Shown: positions 8,446 through 16,723, numbered from the stretch's first letter. The stretch is 64,000 bases of DNA from Lachnospiraceae bacterium G41 (GCA_900100245.1 FNEU01000010.1:62001-126000); one strand, 5' to 3'. Notes: generated from the sequence alone by a model not told the origin. Made by a program: numbers and translations.

Positions 8446-8676
8446 ATTACGCGCGAATGACTAAAAGATGTTAAAATGCGCGTAGTCAGACAAGAGGATA
8501 TTGTTGAAATTACGCGCGTAGAGTTAAAAGATGCTAAGATGCGCGTAGTCAGACGAAAGAGCAGTGCGAGAATTACGCGCGTAGAGTTAAAAGAAGCTAA
8601 GATGCGCGTAGTCAGACGAAAGAGCAGTGCGAGAATTACGCGCGTAGAGTTAAAAGAAGCTAAAATGCGCGTAATT
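8445..8676 (+). repeat. Four-unit 63-bp tandem hairpin repeat
   Basis: The left arm AATTACGCGC starts at 8445, 8508, 8571 and 8634, exactly 63 bp apart. The right arm GCGCGTAGT/GCGCGTAATT starts at 8478, 8541, 8604 and 8667. Each pair forms a hairpin: 9 bp with one G-U wobble in the first three units, and a perfect 10 bp in the last. Loops are ~23 bases. Hairpins are joined by a spacer containing GTCAGACGAAAGAGCAGTG. TACGCGCGTA at the left arm of units 2-4 is itself a 10-bp palindrome. The period is a multiple of three, so a 71-codon frame from 8476 encodes 21-residue repeats (MRVVRRKSSARITRVELKEAK). It has no convincing ribosome site, so I treat this as a nucleic-acid element. Confidence 0.9.
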
Positions 8677-8741
8677 AGAGAAAATAATTAGAGTGGCCGA
8701 CCCACTAAGGGCGCCGGCTCAGAAATATGGCATCGAAAGAT

Positions 8742-8775
8742 AAATCCCGTCGGGCAGCCGGCGGGATTTTTAGAT
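8742..8775 (+). terminator. Strong rho-independent terminator
   Basis: AAATCCCGTCGG / CCGGCGGGATTT with a GCAG loop and a T run. It ends the recU-prmA-rsmE transcription unit downstream of the tandem array. Confidence 0.9.
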
Positions 8776-8783
8776 TTATTTAA

Positions 8784-8812
8784 TGGAAAAATAAGCGCTC
8801 TTATGGTATTAT
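8784..8812 (+). promoter_or_regulatory. Promoter for the cysteine desulfurase / envelope operon
   Basis: TGGAAA at 8784-8789, a 17-bp spacer and TATTAT at 8807-8812, ~30 bp before the desulfurase start. The close gene spacing downstream suggests that it may drive everything through 15912. Confidence 0.55.
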
Positions 8813-8844
8813 TTTTTTGGAAATCTGAAAAGGAAATATAAGTC

Positions 8845-9999
8845 ATGGAATGTTATCTTGACAATTCGGCCACAACGAAAGCTTTCGATGAAGTCATCGA
8901 AGCCGTAAAGTCCGAAATGAGCGAATATTACGGCAACCCTTCAAGCATGCATATAAAGGGTTTTGAAGCCGAAAAGAAAATAAAAGAAACGACAAAAATA
9001 ATCGCTTCCACCTTAAAGTGTGACGAGAGCGAGATTATATATACATCGGGCGGTACCGAAGCCGACAATATGGCTTTAATCGGTATTTCAAGAGCGTATA
9101 AAAGAAGCGGAAAACATATCATCACTTCTTCGATTGAGCATGCTGCAATTCTTCAGAGTGCAGAGTTTCTAAAAGAAGAAGGCTATGAAATAACATATCT
9201 TTCAACCGATTCAAAAGGCGTTGTAAATCTCGAGGAACTTGAAAATGCCATCAGGGAAGATACGATTCTTGTTTCCGTAATGGGCGTTAACAACGAGATT
9301 GGAACCGTTGAACCGATTGAGAAAATCTCCGAGATTATCAAAAAGAAAAATCCCAATACTCTTTTCCATGTGGATGCTGTACAGGCGTATGGTAAGATTA
9401 AACTCATCCCCAAGAAAATGGGTATTGATTTACTCAGCGTAAGCGGTCATAAAATACACGGTCCCAAGGGAATCGGTTTTCTTTATGTGTCTTACAAAAT
9501 TAAAATCAAACCGATTATATTCGGCGGCGGACAGCAGAAGAATATGCGAAGCGGTACCGAAAACGTATGCGGTATCATGGGACTCGGCGCAGCGGTTAAA
9601 AAGATATTTGATAATTTTGATGAAGATACCGCTCGTATGAGAGAGCTTCGCGAATATATGATTAATGGCCTCAAAGAGTGTGATGGCGTTATGATAAACG
9701 GTGCGGATTTGGAAAACAGTGCGCCCCACATTGTCAGCGCATCCGTAAAGGGTGTAAGAGCAGAAGTTTTGCTTCATTCACTCGAAGAAAAGGGAATTTA
9801 TATTTCTTCGGGAAGCGCCTGTGCGTCCAACAAGCCCGCTGTTTCAGCCACCTTAAAGGCTATCGGTGTTGATAAGGATCTTTTAGATTCGACCGTTAGA
9901 TTCAGCTTTTCGGTAATGACTACAAAAGACGAAATAGATTATGCACTTTTAAATTTCAAAGAAACGATAGAAAAATTAAGGCTTTATGTAAGACGTTAA
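8845..9999 (+). CDS. Cysteine desulfurase, NifS/IscS-like
   Basis: 384 residues of a class V aminotransferase-fold enzyme. It removes sulfur from cysteine and holds it as a persulfide. Visible landmarks are YLDNSATT at the N-terminus, GGTEADN (69-75), H99 that stacks on the cofactor, HVDAVQAYGK (175-184), PLP lysine K203 in VSGHKIHGPKG, RSGTEN (235-240) and the persulfide cysteine C326 in SSGSACAS. Similar genes stand immediately before thiI in many Firmicutes and feed sulfur to ThiI for 4-thiouridine. Here thiI is ~6.7 kb downstream, beyond an inserted envelope cluster. The hybrid kinase gene begins 10 bp after the stop, so the two are probably co-transcribed. Confidence 0.93.
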   Translation: MECYLDNSATTKAFDEVIEAVKSEMSEYYGNPSSMHIKGFEAEKKIKETTKIIASTLKCDESEIIYTSGGTEADNMALIGISRAYKRSGKHIITSSIEHAAILQSAEFLKEEGYEITYLSTDSKGVVNLEELENAIREDTILVSVMGVNNEIGTVEPIEKISEIIKKKNPNTLFHVDAVQAYGKIKLIPKKMGIDLLSVSGHKIHGPKGIGFLYVSYKIKIKPIIFGGGQQKNMRSGTENVCGIMGLGAAVKKIFDNFDEDTARMRELREYMINGLKECDGVMINGADLENSAPHIVSASVKGVRAEVLLHSLEEKGIYISSGSACASNKPAVSATLKAIGVDKDLLDSTVRFSFSVMTTKDEIDYALLNFKETIEKLRLYVRR

Positions 10000-10009
10000 A
10001 GGAGAGAGC

Positions 10010-12133
10010 ATGTTACCTTTTTCCACCACAATGGTGCTTAGTTTAATCGAATTTTTCTGCGTGGTTGTACTTCACGTAATATATGCGTTCGGCCATTTCG
10101 GAATTGAAGAAACGCTTCTTTCCGCAATCGGTTTTATTCCGATTCTTTTAACAGTGCTTCTGTTCAGACTTGTTAAAAAAGAGTCGATTATCATCAGAGT
10201 GTTCTATATTTCCATGCTTATTGCGAGCTATTTTATCTCATGGAAGATTCAGACTCTCGGTATGTTAATCATGGTTTATTTTGCCGGCGCATTAATGATA
10301 GCTTTGCACTCCAACAGAAAACTCATGCTCGAATATTCGATAGTATCCGCGGTTATTTTAATAGCGATGGCTATTTTTCAGATGGATGCAATCGATCAGG
10401 TTTGCCCTTCGCAGATTTATTACATTTACCTGATTCTGTATGCATTCGGTATGGTGACGTTGGTCTTCATGGCGAGCGGTATCAAAAACTACAAGCAGAA
10501 GATGGAAGAAAAACAGGTAGAAGCTCAGAATGCTCTTGAAGCAAAAAGCAACTTTCTTGCAAATATGTCTCATGAAATCAGAACCCCTATGAATGCTATC
10601 TGCGGTATGGCACAGCTTCTCTCTGAGAGAGAACTCGGTGATGAAGAGAGTGAATATGTCGAGACGATCCAAAAGTCAAGTGAGAGCCTTCTTTCAATCA
10701 TCAACGAAATCCTCGACTTCTCTAAGATTGATTCCGGTAAGATGGAAATAAACGAAGAAGAGTATCACTTCAACTCACTTATCCACGATGTATTAAGTAT
10801 CATCGAATTCAGACTGAAAGACAAATCCGTCAAGTTGATAACCGAGATTAATCCCAACATTCCGAGAATAATGATCGGTGATGAACTTCGTATCAGACAG
10901 ATTTTAATCAACCTTTTAAACAACGCAGTTAACTTTACCCATCGAGGCAGCATTACCTTAAAAATCGTCTGGGTTGCTCAGGGAAACGACAAGGGTGTAC
11001 TCGAAGTCGAGGTAAAAGATACGGGTATCGGTATCTCCGAAGAAAACATGGGCAAGCTCTTTAAGGCCTTCGGACAGATTGATACAAGAAAGAACAGAAA
11101 CGTTGAAGGTACAGGTCTTGGTCTTGCGATTTCCAAGAACCTGCTTGAACTCATGGGCGGCGGAATCTGGGCTACCAGTACGCCTGATTACGGTTCAACC
11201 TTCAGCTTTTCACTACCTCAGAAAGTTAAGGACGGCAGACCTTCGAACTATAAAAACGACCACAATATCGTTGTCAGACAAAACGACGAATTTAAGATCT
11301 CCTTTAAGGCGCCTACTGCACGTGTAATGATTGTAGATGATAACAAGGTCAACCTTTTGGTCGCTTTTGAAATCATGAAAAGATTCGGTTTTGAAGCAAC
11401 GACTATCGATAACGGTTCAGAAGCGTTTAACAGAATCGATGAACATCTCGTAACCTACGACATTATTTTCATGGATCATATGATGCCTTTTATGGACGGT
11501 GTTGAAACCACCATGAAGATAAGGGCACTCGATTCGCAGTATGCGAAAGAAATTCCCATCATTGCACTTACCGCAAATGCTATAAAAGGTGTTGAAAAAC
11601 AGTTCAAGGATGCAGGCATGAACGATTATCTTTCAAAGCCTATCCATGTCGATCAGTTAAATGACATCCTTAAAAGATGGCTTCCTCTTGAAAAGCAGAT
11701 TCGTGTGGTAGACGGCGAAGAAATGAAGCCCGTTCCTTCCAGCAATGCAAAGACCAAGGAACAGAGAGAAGAGGATATACTTTTCTCAATCAAAGGCATC
11801 AACCCCGAGACCGGTATCAGAAACTGCGGCGGAAACAGAAATGTTTACATACAGATTCTGCGTACTTTTTCATCATCCAATCTTGCTGCGGGACTTGAGT
11901 CCTACTATGAAGATTCGGACTGGAAGAACTACGAGGTTATCGCTCATTCCGTAAAAGGAGCCTGCCGTAATATCGGTGCGAATGACATCGGCGAAAAGGC
12001 TTACCAGCTTGAACTTGCGGGCAAAAAGGGCGATGAGACTTTCATCAGAGCCAACCACAAAGATTTCTTAAACGAGTACAAAGAACTGATAAGTTCGATT
12101 ACAAAAGCTATCATTCAGATAAATGTTCACTAG
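10010..12133 (+). CDS. Hybrid sensor histidine kinase with receiver and Hpt domains
   Basis: 707 residues. Five to six N-terminal TM segments (about 8-28, 37-55, 62-78, 84-100, 108-124, 136-156) form an unrecognised membrane sensor. They are followed by a short coiled coil and the H-box ANMSHEIRTPMNAI with H188. An ATPase domain has NLLNNAVNFT, DTGIGIS and GTGLGLAISK. A receiver domain (about 437-555) has D489 in FMDHMMP and the conserved TAN and SKP motifs. A C-terminal Hpt domain has H646 in IAHSVKGACRNIG. It is therefore a complete internal phosphorelay. It sits between the cysteine desulfurase and the LtaS-like gene, and a LytTR response regulator lies 3.9 kb downstream. Its output partner is not evident, and control of the envelope genes is an inference. 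Confidence 0.93.
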   Translation: MLPFSTTMVLSLIEFFCVVVLHVIYAFGHFGIEETLLSAIGFIPILLTVLLFRLVKKESIIIRVFYISMLIASYFISWKIQTLGMLIMVYFAGALMIALHSNRKLMLEYSIVSAVILIAMAIFQMDAIDQVCPSQIYYIYLILYAFGMVTLVFMASGIKNYKQKMEEKQVEAQNALEAKSNFLANMSHEIRTPMNAICGMAQLLSERELGDEESEYVETIQKSSESLLSIINEILDFSKIDSGKMEINEEEYHFNSLIHDVLSIIEFRLKDKSVKLITEINPNIPRIMIGDELRIRQILINLLNNAVNFTHRGSITLKIVWVAQGNDKGVLEVEVKDTGIGISEENMGKLFKAFGQIDTRKNRNVEGTGLGLAISKNLLELMGGGIWATSTPDYGSTFSFSLPQKVKDGRPSNYKNDHNIVVRQNDEFKISFKAPTARVMIVDDNKVNLLVAFEIMKRFGFEATTIDNGSEAFNRIDEHLVTYDIIFMDHMMPFMDGVETTMKIRALDSQYAKEIPIIALTANAIKGVEKQFKDAGMNDYLSKPIHVDQLNDILKRWLPLEKQIRVVDGEEMKPVPSSNAKTKEQREEDILFSIKGINPETGIRNCGGNRNVYIQILRTFSSSNLAAGLESYYEDSDWKNYEVIAHSVKGACRNIGANDIGEKAYQLELAGKKGDETFIRANHKDFLNEYKELISSITKAIIQINVH

Positions 12134-12149
12134 TCAGGAGATAACTAAA

Positions 12150-13796
12150 GTGTCTGAAACAAAGAAAAAAAGAGAAAAATTCCATGCTGTTCCCGCAGTG
12201 ATTATATCTTCGGCGTGTGGTTTTTTTCTCTATTTGTATGCCCCTTTCGAGATGTATTTTACAAATAAAACGGACTTTTGGTTTGATTTTTATAATATCA
12301 TAGGCATCAATTTGGGACTGGCGCTTTTAACGGCAGCAGTCATTTTCGGACTTTTATTTCTCGCTCATATTATTCACCCTATAGTTTACAAAGTATTGTT
12401 TTCAGCAGGCGTTGTGTGCTTCTTCGATTTTTACGTTGAAGGAAGCTTCCTTGCGAAGAATCTTCCGAGACTCGACGGCAGAGAGATTGACTGGAGCGTA
12501 TACACTACACATCGAATTTTGTCGATTGTATTGGTTCTTTTACTCATCGGTATAGTAACTGCGCTTGTAATAATCTTTAAGTTTGAAAAAGCTGAGAAGT
12601 TCATGCAATACGGATTGCTTGTGATTAGCGGTATTTTGCTTATAACAGTGATTTCACTCGGCGTGATGAATAACGGCTTTGAGAAGAAGAGCAGACTTGT
12701 AATTAACAAAGACTGCGAGTTCGAATTCTCGAATGAACAAAACATAATCATTCTGGTCCTTGATGCTGTGGATGGCGATACGTTTGATGAAGTTTTAAGC
12801 GAACATCCTGAGTATTATGATGATTACAAGGATTTCACGTACTACAGCAATATGGTCTCAACATATACCCAGACCGATACCTCCATTCCGTATCTTTTAA
12901 CAGGTGTTTTCTGGGAAGGCGAAAAGGCTGAACCGTTCGAAGATTATCTTAACAGAGAGATTGAAAATTCGGCATTTTTGGAAAAACTTCAAAACGAAAA
13001 TTATAGAATCGGTTTTTATGAACCCTTCGTTTATCCCGCAAAAGGAGACCGCATTACCACGTTCGATAATGTATACAGAACAGGCATGATGAGTATAGAA
13101 TTCGTGTCGTATTTCAAGAATATGACCAAACTCGTCGGATTCAAAAATGCACCGTTCGAACTTAAAAAATACTGCGAAATTTATTACAAGAATTTCCTTG
13201 CTGACGAGCGCGATATTGTAAGGGATAATATATTCCGCGACGATAACGACGACTTCCTAAAAGATATAAACAGCGCTACATTTACCACTTCCGGAGATAA
13301 GTTTTTTAAGATTTATCACGTAGAGGGTGCGCATGTGCCTTTTGTGTTTGACGAGAAGCTTAACAGGGTTTCGGATTCGAATTATAAAAAGAGCGTTGAA
13401 GGTTCAATGTATTTGGCCAAGGAATTTATCGACAGACTGAAAGAAAACGGCGTGTACGATAATTCCGTGGTTATCATACTGGCCGATCACGGCTTTTCCG
13501 AGGAAGATATACCTGAAGACAGACTTCATCCGATATTCTTCGTAAAAGGCATCGGCGAGACCAAAGAAAGTATGGAAATAAACGACGCGCCCGCCTCTTT
13601 TGAAGATTTCATCGAAGCAGTTGAAAGACTTAAAACAGGTACGAATAGCGATGGTATATTTGACTGGCACGAAGGCGATATTCGCGACAGAAAATGTTAT
13701 GTGAATTTCTACAAAGAAGAAGGAAACGCATACTATGCGGAGTGTATTCAAAAAGGTCACGCCGGAGACTACACTCAGGTAATTGTCGTTAAGTAA
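12150..13796 (+). CDS. LtaS-like membrane protein of the sulfatase / alkaline phosphatase superfamily
   Basis: 548 residues from a GTG that has CAGGAG nine bases upstream; an in-frame ATG at 12123 overlaps the kinase gene and lacks a ribosome site. Five TM segments (about 15-36, 47-73, 80-100, 122-144, 154-175) precede an external catalytic domain, the topology of lipoteichoic acid synthases. The metal-binding D205 lies in ILVLDAVDGDTFDEV. A Thr/Ser-rich strand, TQTDTSIPYLLTG (240-252), is where the nucleophile is expected. H395 is in GAHVPF, and D446-H447 are in ILADHGFSE. Family members transfer or hydrolyse phosphate or sulfate esters such as glycerophosphate or phosphoethanolamine. The sequence is diverged from true LtaS, so the substrate is unknown. 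The fused glycerophosphotransferase gene starts 14 bp downstream. Confidence 0.85.
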   Translation: MSETKKKREKFHAVPAVIISSACGFFLYLYAPFEMYFTNKTDFWFDFYNIIGINLGLALLTAAVIFGLLFLAHIIHPIVYKVLFSAGVVCFFDFYVEGSFLAKNLPRLDGREIDWSVYTTHRILSIVLVLLLIGIVTALVIIFKFEKAEKFMQYGLLVISGILLITVISLGVMNNGFEKKSRLVINKDCEFEFSNEQNIIILVLDAVDGDTFDEVLSEHPEYYDDYKDFTYYSNMVSTYTQTDTSIPYLLTGVFWEGEKAEPFEDYLNREIENSAFLEKLQNENYRIGFYEPFVYPAKGDRITTFDNVYRTGMMSIEFVSYFKNMTKLVGFKNAPFELKKYCEIYYKNFLADERDIVRDNIFRDDNDDFLKDINSATFTTSGDKFFKIYHVEGAHVPFVFDEKLNRVSDSNYKKSVEGSMYLAKEFIDRLKENGVYDNSVVIILADHGFSEEDIPEDRLHPIFFVKGIGETKESMEINDAPASFEDFIEAVERLKTGTNSDGIFDWHEGDIRDRKCYVNFYKEEGNAYYAECIQKGHAGDYTQVIVVK

Positions 13797-13810
13797 ACGA
13801 CGGAGGAATC

Positions 13811-15712
13811 ATGCAGATTATATTTAAACCTTTTATACTGATAATGGAGGCCTGCTACGGGTTTTGCAAAAACTATGGTCTTGCAATAATTGTATTTACC
13901 CTGCTTAGCAAGATAATTCTTCTCCCTCTTTCGATTTGGCTTCAGGTAAACTCGATTAAGATGGTCAAAATGGAGCCCGAGCTTAACTTCATGGAGGCCA
14001 AGTTTTTCGGTGACAAGGAACGAATAGCCGAAGAAGAAACCAAGATTTATAAAAAATACAAATACAATCCTTTTATTTCCATCATTCCGACTATTATTCA
14101 GTTGATTCTCTTAATGGCTGTAATTGAGGCAATAAAGGCCGGAATGCAAAATCCCGGCGTGAACATGATGTTTATGGGATTTTCCCTCGCAACGGTTCCA
14201 TCAAAAGTCGGCGGATGGTATCTTTTATCCCCGATTATTGCCGCAGTATCGGCTCTTTTAATGTGCATTTGTCAGAATAAAAGCAATGTCATTCAGGCAG
14301 AGCAGTCAAAGGCTTCCCAGATAATCATGCTCGTAATTTCTGTTGGATTATCCCTGTATCTCGGCTTTTTCGTGTCCGTCGGCGTAGCACTTTACTGGGT
14401 ATTCAGCAATCTTTTTGCGATAGCGCAGCTTTACATTTTAAACTTTTTCATCAATCCTAAAAAGCATGTTGATTATGCCAAACTTGAGGAGAGCAAAAAG
14501 GCGCTCGAAGAGCTTGAAAACCTTGGCTTAAAAGATCATAAAAGAGGCGAGGCGAAGGCCTATGCCAAAAAAGAAAAGGAAGATTATAAAAGATTTTTCT
14601 CTGTTGTAAACAAGCACCTTGTCTTTTATTCCGAAAGCAACGGGTTTTATAAGTATTATGCGGGAATGATTGATTATCTTTTGGAAAAAACAAATATAAC
14701 CATACATTACATCACATCGGACCCTAACGACAATATATTCAATATGGCCGAAAAAGAGCCCAGAATCCGCGGATATTATATCGGCGAGAAGAGATTAATC
14801 ACGCTAATGATGAGAATGGAAGCGGATATTGTGGTCATGACAGTGCCCGATCTTGAGAACTTCCACATCAAGAGAAGTTATGTCAGAAAAGACATTGAAT
14901 ATCTGTATGTACAGCACGGAATGGGCAGTGTGAGCTTAACCTACAGGAAGGGCGCACTCGATCATTACGACACGATTCTTTCTCCCAACAGAAAGCAGAC
15001 TGAAGAAATCAGGGCGCAGGAGGCGCTTTACAATTTACCTCAAAAGAAGATCATCGAATGCGGTTATTTTATCCTCGATGATATGATAAAAGCCTACGAT
15101 GCGATGGATAAGACGCCCACAGAGGGACCAAAGACTGTACTCATTGCGCCGTCATGGCAGGAAGACAATATCGTTGACAGCTGTCTTGACGAACTGGTAG
15201 AAGTACTCAGTTCAATGGATTTAAAGATAATCGTTCGTCCTCATCCGCAGCATGTAAGACACAAGAGAGAGAAGCTTGAAAAGCTCAAAGATAAATATTC
15301 GGACAACGATCGAATAGAGGTACAGCTTGATTTCTCGGCTACCGATACGGTATGGAAGGCAGACCTTCTTATAACCGACTGGTCCGATATTTCAATGGAG
15401 TATTCGTTCTGTACGCACAAACCCGTACTCTTCATCAATACGCCAATGAAAATCATGAATCCCGAGTACGATCGTATAGATGTGGTGCCGATCAATATCG
15501 AAATCAGAGATATAGTCGGATGCAATATATCGCCCAAAGAACTTGACAAGGTACCGGAAAAGATAGAATATTTATTTGCGAACAGCGAAATGTTTGCCGA
15601 GAAGATTCGCGAATACGAAGAGGCGCAGGTCTACAATATCGGACACAGTGCAGAAATCGGCGGCAAATACGTAGTTGATCAATTGATGAACAAAGTGAGG
15701 AACAAAAAATGA
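13811..15712 (+). CDS. Fusion of Oxa1/YidC-like insertase domain and CDP-glycerol glycerophosphotransferase-like domain
   Basis: 633 residues. Residues 1-215 show the YidC core: NYGLAIIVFTLLSKIILLPLS with K34 where YidC has its groove arginine, a cytoplasmic helical hairpin (45-85) with VKMEPEL, then TM segments near 88-108, 136-154, 170-188 and 190-213, the last containing VGVALYWVFSN. A charged linker (218-262) leads to a TagF/TarB-type glycosyltransferase fold: LVFYSESNGFYKYY (270-283), YVQHGMG with H369, RPHPQHV (476-482) and ITDWSDISMEY (521-531). The cytoplasmic domain would transfer glycerophosphate or a related polyol phosphate from a CDP donor to a membrane acceptor. The TM part may anchor it or guide lipid or protein substrates. 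The stop codon overlaps the next start. Confidence 0.9.
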   Translation: MQIIFKPFILIMEACYGFCKNYGLAIIVFTLLSKIILLPLSIWLQVNSIKMVKMEPELNFMEAKFFGDKERIAEEETKIYKKYKYNPFISIIPTIIQLILLMAVIEAIKAGMQNPGVNMMFMGFSLATVPSKVGGWYLLSPIIAAVSALLMCICQNKSNVIQAEQSKASQIIMLVISVGLSLYLGFFVSVGVALYWVFSNLFAIAQLYILNFFINPKKHVDYAKLEESKKALEELENLGLKDHKRGEAKAYAKKEKEDYKRFFSVVNKHLVFYSESNGFYKYYAGMIDYLLEKTNITIHYITSDPNDNIFNMAEKEPRIRGYYIGEKRLITLMMRMEADIVVMTVPDLENFHIKRSYVRKDIEYLYVQHGMGSVSLTYRKGALDHYDTILSPNRKQTEEIRAQEALYNLPQKKIIECGYFILDDMIKAYDAMDKTPTEGPKTVLIAPSWQEDNIVDSCLDELVEVLSSMDLKIIVRPHPQHVRHKREKLEKLKDKYSDNDRIEVQLDFSATDTVWKADLLITDWSDISMEYSFCTHKPVLFINTPMKIMNPEYDRIDVVPINIEIRDIVGCNISPKELDKVPEKIEYLFANSEMFAEKIREYEEAQVYNIGHSAEIGGKYVVDQLMNKVRNKK

Positions 15713-15912
15713 ATCATATAATGCTTTACATCGATCCGTCCGTAACAACCTACCTTATTCAGGCTGTTGCAGCAGTTGTTATAGCCGTTGGTGCGGGCCT
15801 GGCAATATATTTTAGAAAAGCCAAGAAAAAAATGAACGAGAAATTCGGAATCGATGAGAACAAAAACAAGGAAGTCGAGTCCGACGATATCGTTTTCAAA
15901 GATGAGCAATAA
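15709..15912 (+). CDS. Small single-TM protein with YIDPS motif
   Basis: 67 residues, start overlapping the upstream stop (ATGA), so translation is probably coupled. A short N-terminus carries LYIDPSVTTYLIQ, then one TM helix (about 14-35), a basic patch RKAKKKM and an acidic tail. I recall similar short proteins with a YIDPG/YIDPS-x-Q motif near sulfatase-fold envelope genes, but cannot name a family. It is probably a partner of the LtaS-like protein and/or the YidC-TagF fusion. A terminator follows within 20 bp, marking the end of the operon. Confidence 0.75.
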   Translation: MNHIMLYIDPSVTTYLIQAVAAVVIAVGAGLAIYFRKAKKKMNEKFGIDENKNKEVESDDIVFKDEQ

Positions 15913-15929
15913 TAATGCTTCTAAAGGGC

Positions 15930-15957
15930 AACCGTCTTGTCAAAAGGCGGTTTTTTT
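15930..15957 (+). terminator. Terminator of the envelope operon
   Basis: AACCGTCTT / AAGGCGGTT with a loop around GTCAA and seven T residues. The loop and T run also hold the promoter of the next gene. Confidence 0.85.
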
Positions 15958-15965
15958 AGTATAAT
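15937..15965 (+). promoter_or_regulatory. Promoter of the LytTR regulator / thiI unit, nested in a terminator
   Basis: TTGTCA at 15937-15942 within the terminator stem-loop, a 17-bp spacer, then TATAAT at 15960-15965. The start codon with AGGGGGGAA follows at ~40 bp. Confidence 0.8.
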
Positions 15966-16005
15966 TTAAAGGATGCAATAAGCATCGCCAAGGGGGGAAT
16001 TGAAA

Positions 16006-16716
16006 ATGTTCAAGGTTGCGATTTGCGATGACGAAATGACGTCATTGATGATTAACCAGGCACTTACTGAGCAGGTATTAGAAGAAGCAAATATCGAATA
16101 TGAAATTACCACATTCGAAGACATGCAGTCCATGATTAAGGGAGTCTTGGATGATAATGCTGATTTTGATCTTCTTTTATCAGACATACTTGCGGTAGGA
16201 ATGAACGGAATCGAAGCGGCTGAGGAAATCAGAAGACTCGGTGATAAATTGCCGATAGTATTCATTTCTTCAACGGCTGAATTTGCACTGGACGGATATC
16301 GTGTAAATGCGCTCAGATATTTACAGAAGCCGGTTCAGATAGACAAGTTAAAAGAAGCGATTCTCGAAGCATATGCAGCCAAGGGCTCCAAGAAAAAAGA
16401 GTATCTTTCTTTCCAGGTTGCAGACAGATTTTACAAGGTCAACCTTGATGACATTGTTTATCTTGAGAGTATGGGAAGAGATACATACGTGGTTACCAAG
16501 ACGGAGACAATCTGCGTTCATGCGAAGTTCTCTGATATGGAACAGCAGGTTCCCGCAGACAGATTTGTCAGATGCCACAGATCATACATTATCAATCTGT
16601 CCGAAGTAAAGGACATAGCAAGATACAGATTTTTAACTAAGAACGGTATAGAGATTCCTATCAGTCAGCTTCAGTATACCGACGTTAAAAAAGATTTTAT
16701 AGAATTCGAGCAGTAA
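16006..16716 (+). CDS. LytTR-family response regulator
   Basis: 236 residues from the ATG eight bases after AGGGGGG; a TTG two codons earlier sits too close to that site. The receiver domain has D8-D9-E10, phospho-acceptor D60 in LLLSDILAVG and the conserved K in RYLQKPVQ. The C-terminal LytTR DNA-binding domain (about 130-232) contains DDIVYLESMGRDTYVVT, FVRCHRSYIINLSEV and IPISQLQY. LytTR regulators bind pairs of short direct repeats and often control envelope, biofilm or toxin genes. There is no LytS-type kinase next to it; the hybrid kinase at 10010 is the closest candidate input. It has its own promoter and is followed 7 bp later by thiI. Confidence 0.93.
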   Translation: MFKVAICDDEMTSLMINQALTEQVLEEANIEYEITTFEDMQSMIKGVLDDNADFDLLLSDILAVGMNGIEAAEEIRRLGDKLPIVFISSTAEFALDGYRVNALRYLQKPVQIDKLKEAILEAYAAKGSKKKEYLSFQVADRFYKVNLDDIVYLESMGRDTYVVTKTETICVHAKFSDMEQQVPADRFVRCHRSYIINLSEVKDIARYRFLTKNGIEIPISQLQYTDVKKDFIEFEQ

Positions 16717-16723
16717 AACAGTT

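Noticed and set aside
8445-8676. CRISPR array
   Set aside because: The sequences between arms are nearly identical rather than unique, there are only four units, and no cas genes are present.
8476-8691. 71-codon frame with 21-residue repeats as a protein gene
   Set aside because: No convincing ribosome site, and the repeat begins before the ATG with the same 63-bp period. The DNA or RNA hairpins explain the pattern better. Kept as a repeat feature.
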